Source: Beroe forskalii (Eukaryota; Ctenophora; Nuda; Beroida; Beroidae). From it: 64,000 bases of DNA. Location of the stretch: positions 868,001 to 932,000 of the forward strand of contig WFMF01000016.1 of NCBI GenBank assembly GCA_011033025.1, given 5' to 3'. Position numbers and translations under genes: made by a program. The notes beneath the pieces were generated by a model. It did no database searches. It was not told the origin of the DNA and saw only the letters and a program-made list of their open reading frames with translations. Below are positions 1 to 11,473 of the stretch, piece by piece; position 1 is the first letter of the stretch, and each line of letters starts with the position of its first letter.

Positions 1-764
1 CATACAGATTCAGTATTCACTCAGCTACTCAGAATAAATTGTGTAAAATGGCAGTTTAGGTGGTAATTGTGGTTTATTATGAAAAACTTACTGTGTATTT
101 TTTTGTACATATCACAGTATGTGTAGAAGTGCTGAAAAGATATGATTGCATGGTACACTTTTATGTCATTTATGTTCGGTCAAGCACGGAAATAAGTGGC
201 GTGCCCTCATATTTATTCGCCGTTTGAAGTCCTGATAATGATGCCAATTTTTTAAGCAAAACCACTCGTTCAAACGCAGTTTGGGTCACGTGAAAAGTAC
301 ACGAGGTTATAGTTTTATGGCTTTTTATACGGCTACCATTATATGATCAGTCAGTTATAAACTACGTCTACTTGACAGAAATAGGTTACTTTGACTCGTT
401 GTAACCTGTTCCTTGTTCAATAATCCTAACTTTGTAGCCTACAAAACGGGTCAGGTTTTAGCCAGTTGTATTTCTGAGTTTCCGTTAATTGAACAATTTC
501 CTGCTGTTTTATCATTTCTACTTTTTCATGATTCACCATTCACTATGAATCTTCTAAATATAAGATGTAACAAGAAGCAGCACTCAAATTTTCGCCCTTT
601 TTCCCTTTCTGAGTCGCAGTAATTATTCTTCTACGGTCACCGCAGCATAATATACAAATTCCTTTCATGAGACCTCTCCACGCCACACGCCCTCAAATTA
701 TCCATGTAACTCAAATATCCATGTAATGGCAATATAAAAGTCAGTGATCCACTTTCCCCCTCAG

Positions 765-3700
765 ATTTGGGACCGAGCCTGTGGTTTTTTTACCTGTGCT
801 GCACCTGTAACTTCGTCTTCTACTCAGCACATTGGCAGACCCTGGTGTCAGGGGAACTACATTTTGGGAAGTAAGTCATTCATCAACTCATGATATCTCG
901 CTTTAAAATTTCAATTTAGAAAAACACTGCGTTTTGCTTTTCATCTGTTTATTTTCAAAATTTTATTTTGAATTTCAAAAGGAAGAATCAGCCAATAACT
1001 GATACTATTAATTTGTGGACAATCTATAATAATTGATTACAATGCTTTTTCAGGTTTGATGTTACAGAAGCACAAGTTTTTATGATTATGGTTCAGTTTT
1101 ACACAGGATGTTTCGGGTGTGACTTATGGAATTATGAGATTACAGATGGTAAGTCCCCTATCTTGACGTGTATTCCACAAAAATCACCGAGATATTATGG
1201 TAATTTCCTCCAATTTTTTGTGCCAGCATTTAGTGCAAATTCAGTGCAAATTATTGTTAAGTGTAACTAACATACCTGAAATTTTGCAGGATTCCATTTG
1301 AAGCATCTGATGCTGATCTTTAGTACCATCTGTGGGGTGGGTGCCTTTGTGATTTCCGGTAACGTTCATTCGATACTGAGTGGTGGAATCGGGAAGAATG
1401 GAGCTACTATCGCCGTGAGTAGAAAGAATTATGATAATTAAAATAAAGTAATGATAACAAAGAAACTATACTTATGTCGCTAAACCATGGTCAGTTATTG
1501 AGCATGCTCTAAGTACAGGATATTTCTTCGGAAAACCGTCTGTTTGGGTGCGTAGGCAATAATTGATATCTGCCTCTTATGACTTTCTGTCTTTCTCTGT
1601 CTCTAATGGCTCTTGATGACTTTCAACTTCCAGGCATCATTGAACTATTGATTTAATAATGCATTCGACTGTTCAGTGATTGATTGATTGATTAATTAAT
1701 TGATTATTTCTCTACTCTTCCTCCCCCAGGACACCTCAGTTCTATCCCCCGGTATCCCTATCCTCCTTATCTCCGGGATGTTTTACAAAGTGGTGGCAGA
1801 GAGCGAGTCTCAGCTCTACCAGCAGAACACTGTCCTCTTCCTCATGACCATGGGCCTGGCCTTCACCAAAGTCACTAACTCTCTTGTGGTATGTCAATAT
1901 GTCACTGATTCACCTAAGTCACTAATTCTCTTTTTTGTGAGTTGATCTTCCATCATCATAAATTTGCTATCATAATGGAGAAACAACTATTGAGAAAAAA
2001 TTATTAATTCAGTCTGAATAGTTTGAAGATGATTTCACATCGTCTCATACAAACACTCAATTTTGTAATACACTGACGAATGATAGCTGAAATGATGTCA
2101 TCATCATTATAGGTTAACGTATTACGTTGATGACATTTAAATCCTTGCTGGTAGTTTTCCTCTTGTTAGCCACAATATTATGTGCTGTACGGATAAAATG
2201 ATGTGATCATAAGTACACATATATGATTTAGTACTAAATGTTACGAAGATAGAAGAAATGATTATTCAAATTATCTTACATAATCATTATACGTACTAAA
2301 TGAGCAAATGTTACATTATTACAAAATTAGTAGAAGTATATTCATATTATAGCTCAGTACACGCTCAACATCATTAATAATCATGAGTGGTTCACTAACT
2401 GGTTTTGGACGCTTTCAAATCGTATTCATGATTATGATTTAATCCAATGTCTAAGTTTGAGTAGATTTTATAGTTATACTTATTACTCAAACGAGACAAC
2501 ATAATTCCTATTTTGTTAAATTGGTCCAGGGTTCTTGGCAAAACATCAAAAAGTTCTAGCGTTTTGGTATACTGAGAATCCATTTTGTAGACCCATCAGC
2601 ATTCAGCAACTGTAATGAAGTATTTGTGTGCTCTGCCTTGTCAAAGATTTTCTTACACTTGTATTATTTTCTTACATTTGTATCATTGACATATTGATAT
2701 TGTGTACGGTGTACACTGTACACTGCATGATACTGTGAGAGCACCACTGCCGTGACAGCATAACTACTTGCTAAACGCCATTAACACACACTCCAACATA
2801 TAACGTCACTGTCTAGAGTTACATGATATCATCGAACAGTTGCAATATCTCGCTCATATCGACGGTTTAGCATCCCAAAATCGTCATGACATCGACCAAT
2901 CAGAGCGCGAGTTTACTGTTATCTTGCACGCTGATTGGTTAATGACAAATGAACCTGTGGGTAAGGTTATGCGCCACTGATAATGACGACATAATGTTGT
3001 ATTGAGGTCATCGCTACTTAGCATCCATTAGCATTGCACCATCTGATCAGTTACCAGCTGTCAGCTTGAATACGCGCTGACGTCACTGCACTTTATAAAT
3101 CACGATAGTACTTGCTCATAAGATAAAGATTTGAAATGAATTTTGCTCTCCTTCATAGTTAAGAGAGAAATAAGATGGAATTAAATCTATTTGATTACAG
3201 GTTGCCACTAGGCACTAGATTCCCATAGAATTTAACAGGTGGCCTATAGATCTCTAGGTGGAAGAGAGAACGGGATCACATCTTAATATTATCATCATTT
3301 AACGAAACTAGCTGGTGATGTAGAACCGCTTATTTTCCTACTTTCCAATACCAACATCATTTTAATTATATCAGCGCTTGAAATTGCTGTGCGACTACTA
3401 TTATGTACATATTTACTTATAAAAAGAGTATTATAATCGAACTACAAATTTCATTTGAATCTACGTGAATTCAATTAAAATAGGTACCATGTGAGTATTT
3501 GGATTGATTGGATTCACTGCTGGAACAAAGAAACTAATGATTTGAATGGCACACGATAACTTCTGTATTGTGTTATCACAGAATGTATTTTAACATAAAA
3601 TAATGAGTACCAAAACATAACGATATTGTGATAAATCCAATGTAACACAGGTAGTAACATACATCATTTTTGTTATACTATGTGTAGAATACGCAGTTTT

Positions 3701-6700
3701 TTTGATAAGAATGATGCGAACTTTTTGTATTAATTAATGCGATCAAAGTCGAGAACATTGAGATTTTATTATCTTACAAGAAATTAATAAATGTTGGTGG
3801 GTCGATATTCATATAAAATTTTGGTGTGGACTTAAAACTTTAAAAACTCGACGTCTTCTACCCTAAGATTTTATTTCCACACACGGCCCTGAATCTTGAT
3901 AACCGAATGAATGTACACAAAACATCTTTATCAAATCAAGCTCCAACCTCTCAACTTTGTTCACCAATGGTTGTTGTTATTACGGAATGCTTTGTGTTGG
4001 TAACAATGACGTGAACACACTGCGCAGGCAATTGGGGACACATTCCATGGCAACAATGAAAGGATACACACTGCACACCTTACAGTTAAATGATACAACT
4101 TGCAATACAATGTACAAGTCACAATACAATGTACATGTCACAACACAATGTACAAGTCACAATACAATGTACAAGTCACAATTCATGTAGACATGTAGCT
4201 TATACTGTATAGTGTATAATGGGGTGCAATAAAATCTAATGAGTAGCTAATTAAGTTTCCTTACTGAGTTACAAGATCGCCGCTTTGCCCGGCATAAAAA
4301 GCTATAAAACAAGTGAGAGCTTAAACAGAGGAAAAGAGGACACCAATTGTTTCCTCACTTCGTCATCATCCATAAATCCAATGGAACCCTCTGACGTTTT
4401 TATTGGTGTCTATAATGTATAGATACCCCGCTTATCTCTTAGAGGTGGCCCAAAATGGACCCGATAAAAGGGTCTCTATGAATTTTACATCCTAATCCTC
4501 TATCATTCTATTCCTTGAAGCTTAAAATAGTTTGAATCTCGACACTCCGCCTATCTTTTGACACACTATTTTCACAGGTTGCCCACATTACAAAGTCACC
4601 AATGGCCCAAAATGGATCCGATAAGAGGGTGTCTATGAATTTTACTATCATTCATATCCTCTATAATTATATTCTTTGAAGCTTAAAATAGTTTGAATCT
4701 CGACCATCTTTTGACGTACTCTTTCCCCAGGTTGCCCACATGACCAAGTCGCCCCCCACCCTGGTCGTAGATAGCATCATGCTGGGTCCAGCCCTCCTGC
4801 TAGTGAACCAGTACCTCGGCGCTCCTGTTCCAGAGGACTTCCTGCTCTGGCTCGTTATGGTGAGTACACCCCATTTCACTGACTTTAGATGGTTCGTTAT
4901 GGTGAGTACACCTCCCCCCTCCTCCCGAGCATTACAGATACCTTAGGTGGGGCCTAACCCCCTCCCTGGCTCGTTATGTTTAGCCCCCACACCCTCGAGC
5001 ATTACACAGACTTTAGGTGGAACCTAACTGCCCCCCCCCCCTGAGCATGCCATAACACAGACTTAGAGAAATGAATCAATTGCGATAATGTTTTTGAGAA
5101 TAATAAATTTGAATCTCATAAATATTAGTATCATTTTCACTACTTTCTGAATTGATTATTTTCGTTTCCAAACCGATTGAAAATCGCCACGTCAGCCTCT
5201 TTTATCTCTGGTAACTGTATACCCCATAGTATGACCATACATTGACGTATTTCGTGCAATATATTATTTTGGCATCCGTTGTGCGTTTTTGTACGGTTTC
5301 TTAGAAATAACCTAGATTACCTAGTTTTAAAATTAAGTTGGTTAAGATATTAGCAGAACTGCGTGAGAAAATGAAAAGGAATTATAAGAGAAAAGATAAT
5401 TCGTTGAGCTTGTGACCAATTCGTCAGAAGAGAGTTTGGGGAATTTCAAAGGGCCATTATCGCATGTTTTTTAATATAAGAAAATACGCTTACTGTACAC
5501 CTCTTGTAGAAGAAAAGTAGAAACTGAAGCACAAAATGGGTTTTTTAATGTTTAGATCTTATTTGATTTTACATTTGATCTTATTTGATTTTACATTTTC
5601 TAAGCACGTCCTGTTGATAAATTTTGCCACGTATTGATGTAAATTATCAAAATAATAACATGCGACCAACTTTAGGGAAATGGCGTTGATGTCTCATGAG
5701 ATAGTACTACGTTTGGCTCTGGTGAGATCTGGAATCTGGATAATATGATCTTATACTCTTATGATTTAATTTCCATGTAAAAGTCAAAACCTTCGCTTCG
5801 ATATTTCGTACACCGTCCAGAATGATGGGAATGATGGACTACGGGCCTCGTCCACGGCCAAATGGCTCGGAAAGAATAAAATTGGAAGAGGATTCTGATT
5901 TTGATATGGCCCGCCTTCCAATGAATATAGATAAATCAAAATCGTCGGAGAGCTCAGATAGCAAGATCCGCCTTCCAAATTTCCGATACTTTCTTCGACA
6001 CGGAACTAAAAAAGTTTCGAAAATATCCACCTCCAAATGTGATGTTAATGAAAAGGACGATTCAAACTGCTACTTTGATTTTTTGGGTCTTCCATTGGAA
6101 ATAAAGCTCCTTATATGCAGATATTTGTCACCCCATGACATCGTGACTCTTTCTCGATTGAGTAAGGATTACAAAACTTTTGTGGATGGGAATTTCATTT
6201 GTGATCATAATAATCAGTTGCCGAAAAACCTTGATCAATTTGTCTCAGAAAAATATGAAAAGAATTGTCGATATGTTTTATCTTTGAACATTGATTTCGA
6301 TTATCACTCGAATGGAGGTAATTATAAAGAAAATCTTGAAAAACTTGTGGAGAGTCTAAATCTACTTGAACTAAAATCAGTACAGCTCAAAAAGGATGTG
6401 GACCGAAGTGAACCTGAGCAATCATCGCAATCACAATATTATTGTTATATGAGTGTATGTCCGTGTTATGCGAAGATCTCAAAGTTGATATTCAGCAGTT
6501 GTTTTTACCTTCAATCAGTAGATTTCACTCTCTATAAATGTGAAGAATCTCGGGAAGCTTTGGAAACACTGGCAGAAAATTCTTTCTATTTGAGAGACGT
6601 TACTCTTAGGAGCCCTAAGGAATTCTGCTTAAATTTTGTGGAAGATGCTCAAGAGTTTTGTTCTCTATCGAATCTCATCGCTGGTCTCCTTGAAAAGTCA

Positions 6701-8599
6701 GCCATCAGATCTTTGAAGCTGGTTGATTTTCATAGCATGAAAGGAATGTGGTCGGATCCTGATGTTAGTCATGACGTTCAGCGCACGAAAAGGTGCCACT
6801 TTTTAAGTATCCAATCCGAAACTCTACAAAACTTGAAAATTACTTCATCCCTCTTGTCTTTTCCTTCTCATATTGGAAAAATGCGTGATCTCGTTTGCCC
6901 TCAACTGAAGAAGATGTCGATAAAGTCAGCAGGTTGTCGACCTTGCCTTCTCCATCTCGACACGAAGGTTCGAGGTTTACGCGACAGTTTGGCCGAAAAC
7001 TCGCCCAACTTGGAGCGGTTCAATGGATACAAAACTGATAAAAAGTGGTTAAATACAGAATTTTTTAATGAAAAAGTTGCTAAAAAGTTTTGCAGCACAC
7101 ATTGTCATCTGAAGGGAAATCTCTTCTGATGGAAAGCCGAAGCTTAGTATCTCTGTTCTGTTTGTCCGTATTACAGATTTTCTCAGATGCAGTCTGTGAC
7201 GTATCAGGTTGCTTTTGTCGAGCTACGTGCGCGCTGCAACATTGTCAAGGACTGATATATCGGCCATCTTTGTGACAATTTAGAGCTCCGAACAATAAAC
7301 ATCTGCTGAAATGGTACATTTTGCGTGTCGTATACGGAACGCGCGATGACATTCCTTACGCAACAACCATGCTATCTTCACTGCTAATCGATTAATTCTT
7401 TTAAAAATTAAAATTATTAATTTGAAAAAAGTTTTTAGAATCTTTTTAATTTCAAATTGATTGAAGCTGAGCTTACATTAAGAAGCATTTCCTCTCCAAT
7501 CGTATTTCACGATCGAAAAGCATTCATTCTCAATCTTTCCATCCAGCAATTGAGTAAGATAGTCGTCTGATTCTTTGTGCTAACCAATAACAATACCCCA
7601 ATGTGTTTGTCACGTCATGAGGATGACCTGATCATCTACAAGTGGCGTGATATCGGAGAACATAGTGTTTTATGATAGGTGTGTTTGCTTAGTGTGCACT
7701 GACAGAGATATGAACATATGAATGAATTTCTCAATCTAAATAATTCATAAATTGTTTTTATTTCAAAATTTGATATTTGATTAAGTTACTTTGCATCAAA
7801 TTATCGTCCTTTATCTGTCGTAAACCGTCTATATGTGTCCTAGGGATCGTTCACAAATTACGTAGTTAATTTTTGACCGATTTTAACCCCTCCCCTGTGT
7901 AGGAATAAAACATCACCTTGTTGGCGGATGTTTTATGTGGATTTAAAATGATTTTAAAAACGCTAATATCCCAATATTTTCAGTTATTCACAGCATACGA
8001 CAGTATTCGCTATTGTGCTGATGTTTGTAAGGAGATCTGCAGCTTTCTAGAGATCCCGTGCCTCACAATGCCTAAGGACGTAAGTTCTTTAAAAATCTTT
8101 CGTTGTGCCGAGGTTTTTCCGAATGTCAAACCATGGATGTTGGATGTAAATGCATTTCTGTAATAAAAACCGCAGTCCCCTCAGTGTTCCTTTCAATTTC
8201 TCTCCTGTCACTCTCATCCTCAAGAAGACTTACATTTCCTCTTGCCGTCTTGCCAGGAAATACTTAATTCCTCTCTAAGCTTACCTTAAAAATGGGAAAC
8301 CGCCTCGGTAGAAGTGCTACTCCTGCTACCAAGTTTTGTAAATTTATCTCCAAACTGACCATTTCCTCCCCCAGGTGAAACTGACTGCCCCTCCCATCAC
8401 CAGATCTTCCTCCTCCCTCAAATCCCGCTTCCTCAGCTCCCCCACCAAACGACCCTCCACCTCATCTCTCTCCAGCCGGGGCTCTCAGCCCTACATCGCC
8501 GAAGTGGCGCCTGTCATGCGCCGCTCGTCCTCGCGCCTCGCCGGCCGCCGAAACACTGACTCTAGCGGCTCTGGCACCAGTTTGAGCGATAGGAATTAG
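765..8599 (+). CDS. CEPT1: Choline/ethanolamine phosphotransferase (CEPT1/CHPT1 family), 3' seven coding exons
   Basis: Last step of the Kennedy pathway: transfer of phosphocholine or phosphoethanolamine from a CDP-alcohol to diacylglycerol in ER/Golgi membranes. Coding exons read by eye: 765-870, 1054-1148, 1290-1414, 1730-1888, 4731-4859, 7984-8079 and 8375-8599; every junction has AG acceptors, GT donors and matching phase. Family landmarks in order: AHWQTLVSGELHFGKFDVTE, the GGIGKNGATIA...DTSVLSP block, KVTNSLVVAHMTKS, IMLGPALLLVNQY, and YDSIRYCADVC. The frame passes through several hydrophobic helices. The catalytic CDP-alcohol phosphotransferase motif would be in earlier exons, which lie left of the window; bases 1-764 are intron. 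The last exon encodes a Ser/Arg/Pro-rich tail of about 74 residues, longer and more basic than the usual vertebrate tail. A possible ATTAAA signal is at 8908-8913. CEPT1 and CHPT1 cannot be separated on this part. Confidence 0.88.
1889..4730. other. Intron of the phosphotransferase gene, no gene seen
   Basis: Intron between the SLV and VAHMTKS exons. AT-rich, with no open frame that looks coding. It holds a short tandem repeat at 4087-4187 and a local duplication at 4445-4755, both listed separately. Confidence 0.6.
4087..4187. repeat. 21-bp tandem repeat (ACAATGTACAAGTCACAAT type)
   Basis: About four imperfect copies of a CAATACAATGTACAAGTCA unit. The period is a multiple of three, so it gives a spurious open frame. 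Confidence 0.75.
4445..4755 (+). repeat. Tandem duplication of an intron 3' end including splice acceptor and exon start
   Basis: Two adjacent copies of about 155 bp, each opening with GGCCCAAAATGGA and closing with an acceptor plus GTTGCCCACAT. Copy 1 (about 4447-4603) ends with a decoy acceptor at 4574-4577 and exon-like sequence from 4578 reading VAHITKSPM. Copy 2 (about 4604-4755) carries the real acceptor and exon (from 4731, VAHMTKSPP). The decoy has no matching donor and leaves the family sequence after about nine codons. Confidence 0.8.
5822..7129 (+). CDS. Intronless F-box protein, nested in an intron of the phosphotransferase gene
   Basis: Single open frame of 435 codons, same strand as the host gene, wholly inside its intron 4860-7983. 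Residues 1-80 are acidic and Ser-rich. Residues about 86-125 (FDFLGLPLEIKLLICRYLSP, then HDIVTLSRLSKDYKTF) fit an F-box, the SKP1-binding helix bundle of SCF ubiquitin ligases. The rest (about 140-420) has spaced leucine/cysteine segments such as SKLIFSSCFYLQSVDFTLYK and SLKLVDFHSMKG, suggesting degenerate leucine-rich repeats as a substrate-binding part. The start MMGMMD leaves the exact initiator open. A canonical AATAAA follows 165 bp after the stop. Lack of introns inside a split host gene suggests a retrocopy, but no poly(A) tail or flanking duplication is visible. The substrate is unknown. Confidence 0.75.
   Translation: MMGMMDYGPRPRPNGSERIKLEEDSDFDMARLPMNIDKSKSSESSDSKIRLPNFRYFLRHGTKKVSKISTSKCDVNEKDDSNCYFDFLGLPLEIKLLICRYLSPHDIVTLSRLSKDYKTFVDGNFICDHNNQLPKNLDQFVSEKYEKNCRYVLSLNIDFDYHSNGGNYKENLEKLVESLNLLELKSVQLKKDVDRSEPEQSSQSQYYCYMSVCPCYAKISKLIFSSCFYLQSVDFTLYKCEESREALETLAENSFYLRDVTLRSPKEFCLNFVEDAQEFCSLSNLIAGLLEKSAIRSLKLVDFHSMKGMWSDPDVSHDVQRTKRCHFLSIQSETLQNLKITSSLLSFPSHIGKMRDLVCPQLKKMSIKSAGCRPCLLHLDTKVRGLRDSLAENSPNLERFNGYKTDKKWLNTEFFNEKVAKKFCSTHCHLKGNLF
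7294..7299 (+). promoter_or_regulatory. Polyadenylation signal AATAAA
   Basis: Canonical AATAAA 165 bp after the stop codon of the nested F-box gene and 680 bp before the next exon of the host gene. It supports an independent transcript for the nested gene. Confidence 0.6.
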
Positions 8600-9990
8600 A
8601 CCAAATACACATAATTATCATTATTATACATGTTCATCGACTTTGTATGATGGCGTTTTTAGATGGATTGTGTAGGTGACGGGATATTTAATACGCGGAG
8701 TGAGATGTGGTGTTTATTTTCAGAGATTGGTTTAGCCAATCAAATTGCGGCGGATTATAAAACATCTCTTGAGAACAGTGATAAACGGAGTTTAGCCTGG
8801 TGAAGCAATCACAAATTAAGAATTAACGTGAAGTTAGAAGTTGAAGAATGAAACTGGTTTCGTGTATCGTGCGATGGTCAAGAGTCCCAAGGATTGACGA
8901 GAAAAGAATTAAACTTATTTAGTTCATCCTTGCATCATCGAAGAAAGACAGAGATGTGTGAGATGTAACTGAGTTATAAACCGAATGAATAATCTCGTGT
9001 CATTATTGGCACATCTTGTTTGTTATCTGTTAGAAAATTAGAAGTTAGGACGTTATTAGGGTTAATCTACTGCATGGACCGTTGATTAAATCTAGTGAAT
9101 CAGCGGTTAAATTAACTCTATTTGTATGACCTAGTTATATTAATTTGTTTTCTGTTGTAAGATTTGAACGGAGCAGATTCGTTCATAATTCATAGGTTAT
9201 TTACTACGGACGTGTAACGTGTTAGACCAATTAAGTAATGATACCATCTCGATTACGATATTTCTGTGATTATAGTTTTTTTGCGAGAAGTCGTCCATTA
9301 AATGCCTTCACAAAAAGCTTAAAATCATACTTCTCGAAATATGGGGTGTAGTTTTGAGGACGACATTTCGTGTTGGCGTGGGTCTTTCTTTTTCTTGATT
9401 CAGTCGGTAATGATAATCTGAACGGTATTTTGGTGTTTTAAATTGCGATTTTACATTTTTCGTATGCTGACGGTACCTGACAATTGGGATCGTGATACGA
9501 ATGTTGTCGAAGTGATTATATTTGATTTTAAAACCCAGGGATTTGTGCGGTGGCAAATTGCTATCTATTGATCAGGAATGTTCATGGTTGTGTACTGTGC
9601 ATCAGTATATTAGCTTGAGATATACATTTGGGATGACGATGTTTTTAAGTCATAGTCTTACCACTTGAATTATGTTTATATTCGCAAAATTACAGTTAAA
9701 TAACCGACACAGGCAATTTGAACTTAATCTATGTCATACCAAAACCAATGTATTACGTAATCTAAAGGTTTAGGTTAAGTTAAATTAGGGATCAGTGGTA
9801 TGGAGAAAGACTAAAGTTCGATGAAATGATAAATTAGGGATTACTGAGTTGTTTAGATTCAATGTTATTGTTAGTACCGGAGTTGAAGAGTGAACTTGAG
9901 GATGTTGGATCTTGTTGACATTTAAAATTAAAACATTTTTAAAACACGCCTCTTCAATGTACGATAAAGATCAATCTTTCCTCTTGTCTG
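8600..9990. other. 3' flank of the phosphotransferase gene, nothing recognised
   Basis: AT-rich sequence without a convincing open frame or repeat. It probably holds the 3' untranslated region and then intergenic DNA. Confidence 0.5.
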
Positions 9991-10150
9991 ACCCCGGCCT
10001 TTACCTTTCGGCGGGCGCGCGCGTCCGCCGAAATTAAATGGTCTGACAAGCAAACTCCCCGCTTGCCCTAGCCCCTAAGCTTGTCAGACCATTCTTTCAG
10101 TGGTCACTGGTCAGACGCGCGCGCCGGAGGCGGAGGGGTCTGACAATCCT
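9991..10150. repeat. GC-rich inverted-repeat block
   Basis: CpG-rich island in AT-rich surroundings. It contains the palindromic CGGCGGGCGCGCGCGTCCGCCG region and repeated GTCTGACA / TGTCAGAC words facing each other (about 9990, 10045, 10083, 10137). It directly adjoins the 14-bp minisatellite. Confidence 0.6.
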
Positions 10151-10160
10151 AACCAGGACC

Positions 10161-10705
10161 TTGGTGTCTGCTGACACCAGTCCTCTATCTCCAGCTAACT
10201 GGCACCAATACTCTGACATCAGTCTGCAGACACCAGTCTACTGACACCTGGTTACTGATACTAGTCGTCTGACCCCATACTACTGTTATCAGTCTGTTGA
10301 CACCAGTCTGCTGACACCTGTATGACACCAGTCTTCTGACACCAGTTTACTGACACCAGTTTATTGACACCCGTATACTGACACTAGTCTGCTGACACCG
10401 GTCTGTACGTCTGCTGACTTCACGTTACTGATACTAGTCGTCTGACACCATACTACTGTTATCAGTCTGCAGACAGCAGTCTACCGCAACCAGTCTACTG
10501 ACACCAGTCTCCAGTCTGCTGACACCAGTCTGCTGACCATGACACCAGTCTGCTGACACTGCACCGCACCAGTCTTCTGACACCAGTCTGCTGACACCAG
10601 TCTACTGACACCAGTCTACTGACACCAGTCTACTGACACCAATCTGCTGACACCAGTTTGCTGACGCCAGCTTTTACTGATAACAGTTCTCTGACACCAG
10701 TCTAC
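10161..10705. repeat. 14-bp minisatellite (CTGACACCAGTCTG)
   Basis: Roughly 35 degenerate copies of CTGACACCAGTCTG, with some units expanded or shortened. No conserved open frame. Confidence 0.9.
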
Positions 10706-10900
10706 AGTCTAGTGCGCACTGCATGCGAGTGCGCGGCGCGGCAAGCTCCTAGATAAGGGAACTGAAAAACTCCCCAGTCCCCGCTTGCTATATCCTTAGG
10801 TTTGTGTTGATGCAAAGAAGTTCCCCTGACAAGGGGCGAAACGAGCGTGGAGCGAGGCAGGTGCGGCGCCGCGCGCGCGTAAAACTAGGGATATAGTTTA
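10706..10900. other. GC-rich segment with GCGCGC runs
   Basis: CpG-dense stretch (GCGCGGCGCGGCAAGC, GGCGCCGCGCGCGCG) after the minisatellite. It resembles the other GC-rich islets of the window at 30130-30200, 38090-38770 and 46200-46240. No gene recognised. Confidence 0.5.
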
Positions 10901-11204
10901 AGTTTTATTCTAGCCTTCGGATATCTGCATTTTTCAGTGTCAAGTGTGTTTTATATTTGCCACTGACTTAAACTTCATCATTTTGCAGATAGGTTAATAG
11001 TTACAGTGCCGCGCGCTTTTCTACATTCTATATGTTGACTAATCGTCAAATTGCGATTTTCGCGCCGCGCACATCATCGTTTTATTACTCAACGCTTTTG
11101 CGCATATTAATTTCGGCACTGGATAAACTGCAACTTCTCTGCAGTAGTACGACAAGATTTCATTTAATTGCCGCTCCTGTGCTCCATGGCGTGACTCCGC
11201 CGCA

Positions 11205-11473
11205 GACTTATTCGTTTCATCTTGCGTTTTGAGTCGCTACCTGAAGTTTATCCAATTTTGACTTTGAAACCGTTTTGGGTTGGATGCAACGCGAGCAGTA
11301 AAAAACTTGCCGGACTTGTCATGGAGCAATACGGCAGCGGGTTAGTTGCAACTCTCCAAGCAAGAAATATTGGTCTTAACAGTTTGAACAGTGTTTACGA
11401 TGTTCAATCACCATCGAATCACAGCCCTCAGTCTCTCTATTTCAACCAACCATCTCCAGATGAAGTTCTACAG
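11205..11473 (+). CDS. Exon of a possible HBS1/SKI7-like protein
   Basis: Open frame ending at a clean donor (CTACAG|GTAATT) in phase 0. The left edge is uncertain: an acceptor-like CCGCAG precedes 11205, and the frame is closed by TGA at 11192-11194. The product is rich in Ser, Leu and Asn and ends with SLYFNQPSPDEVLQ. In HBS1 and SKI7-like proteins an (F)xxPSPDD(I/V) motif sits before the GTPase domain or in the exosome/SKI-binding linker, so this is a plausible match (inference from the motif only). No GTPase domain is visible in the window. Two later phase-0 exon candidates (17364-17480, 18143-18187) would join it in frame. Confidence 0.4.
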
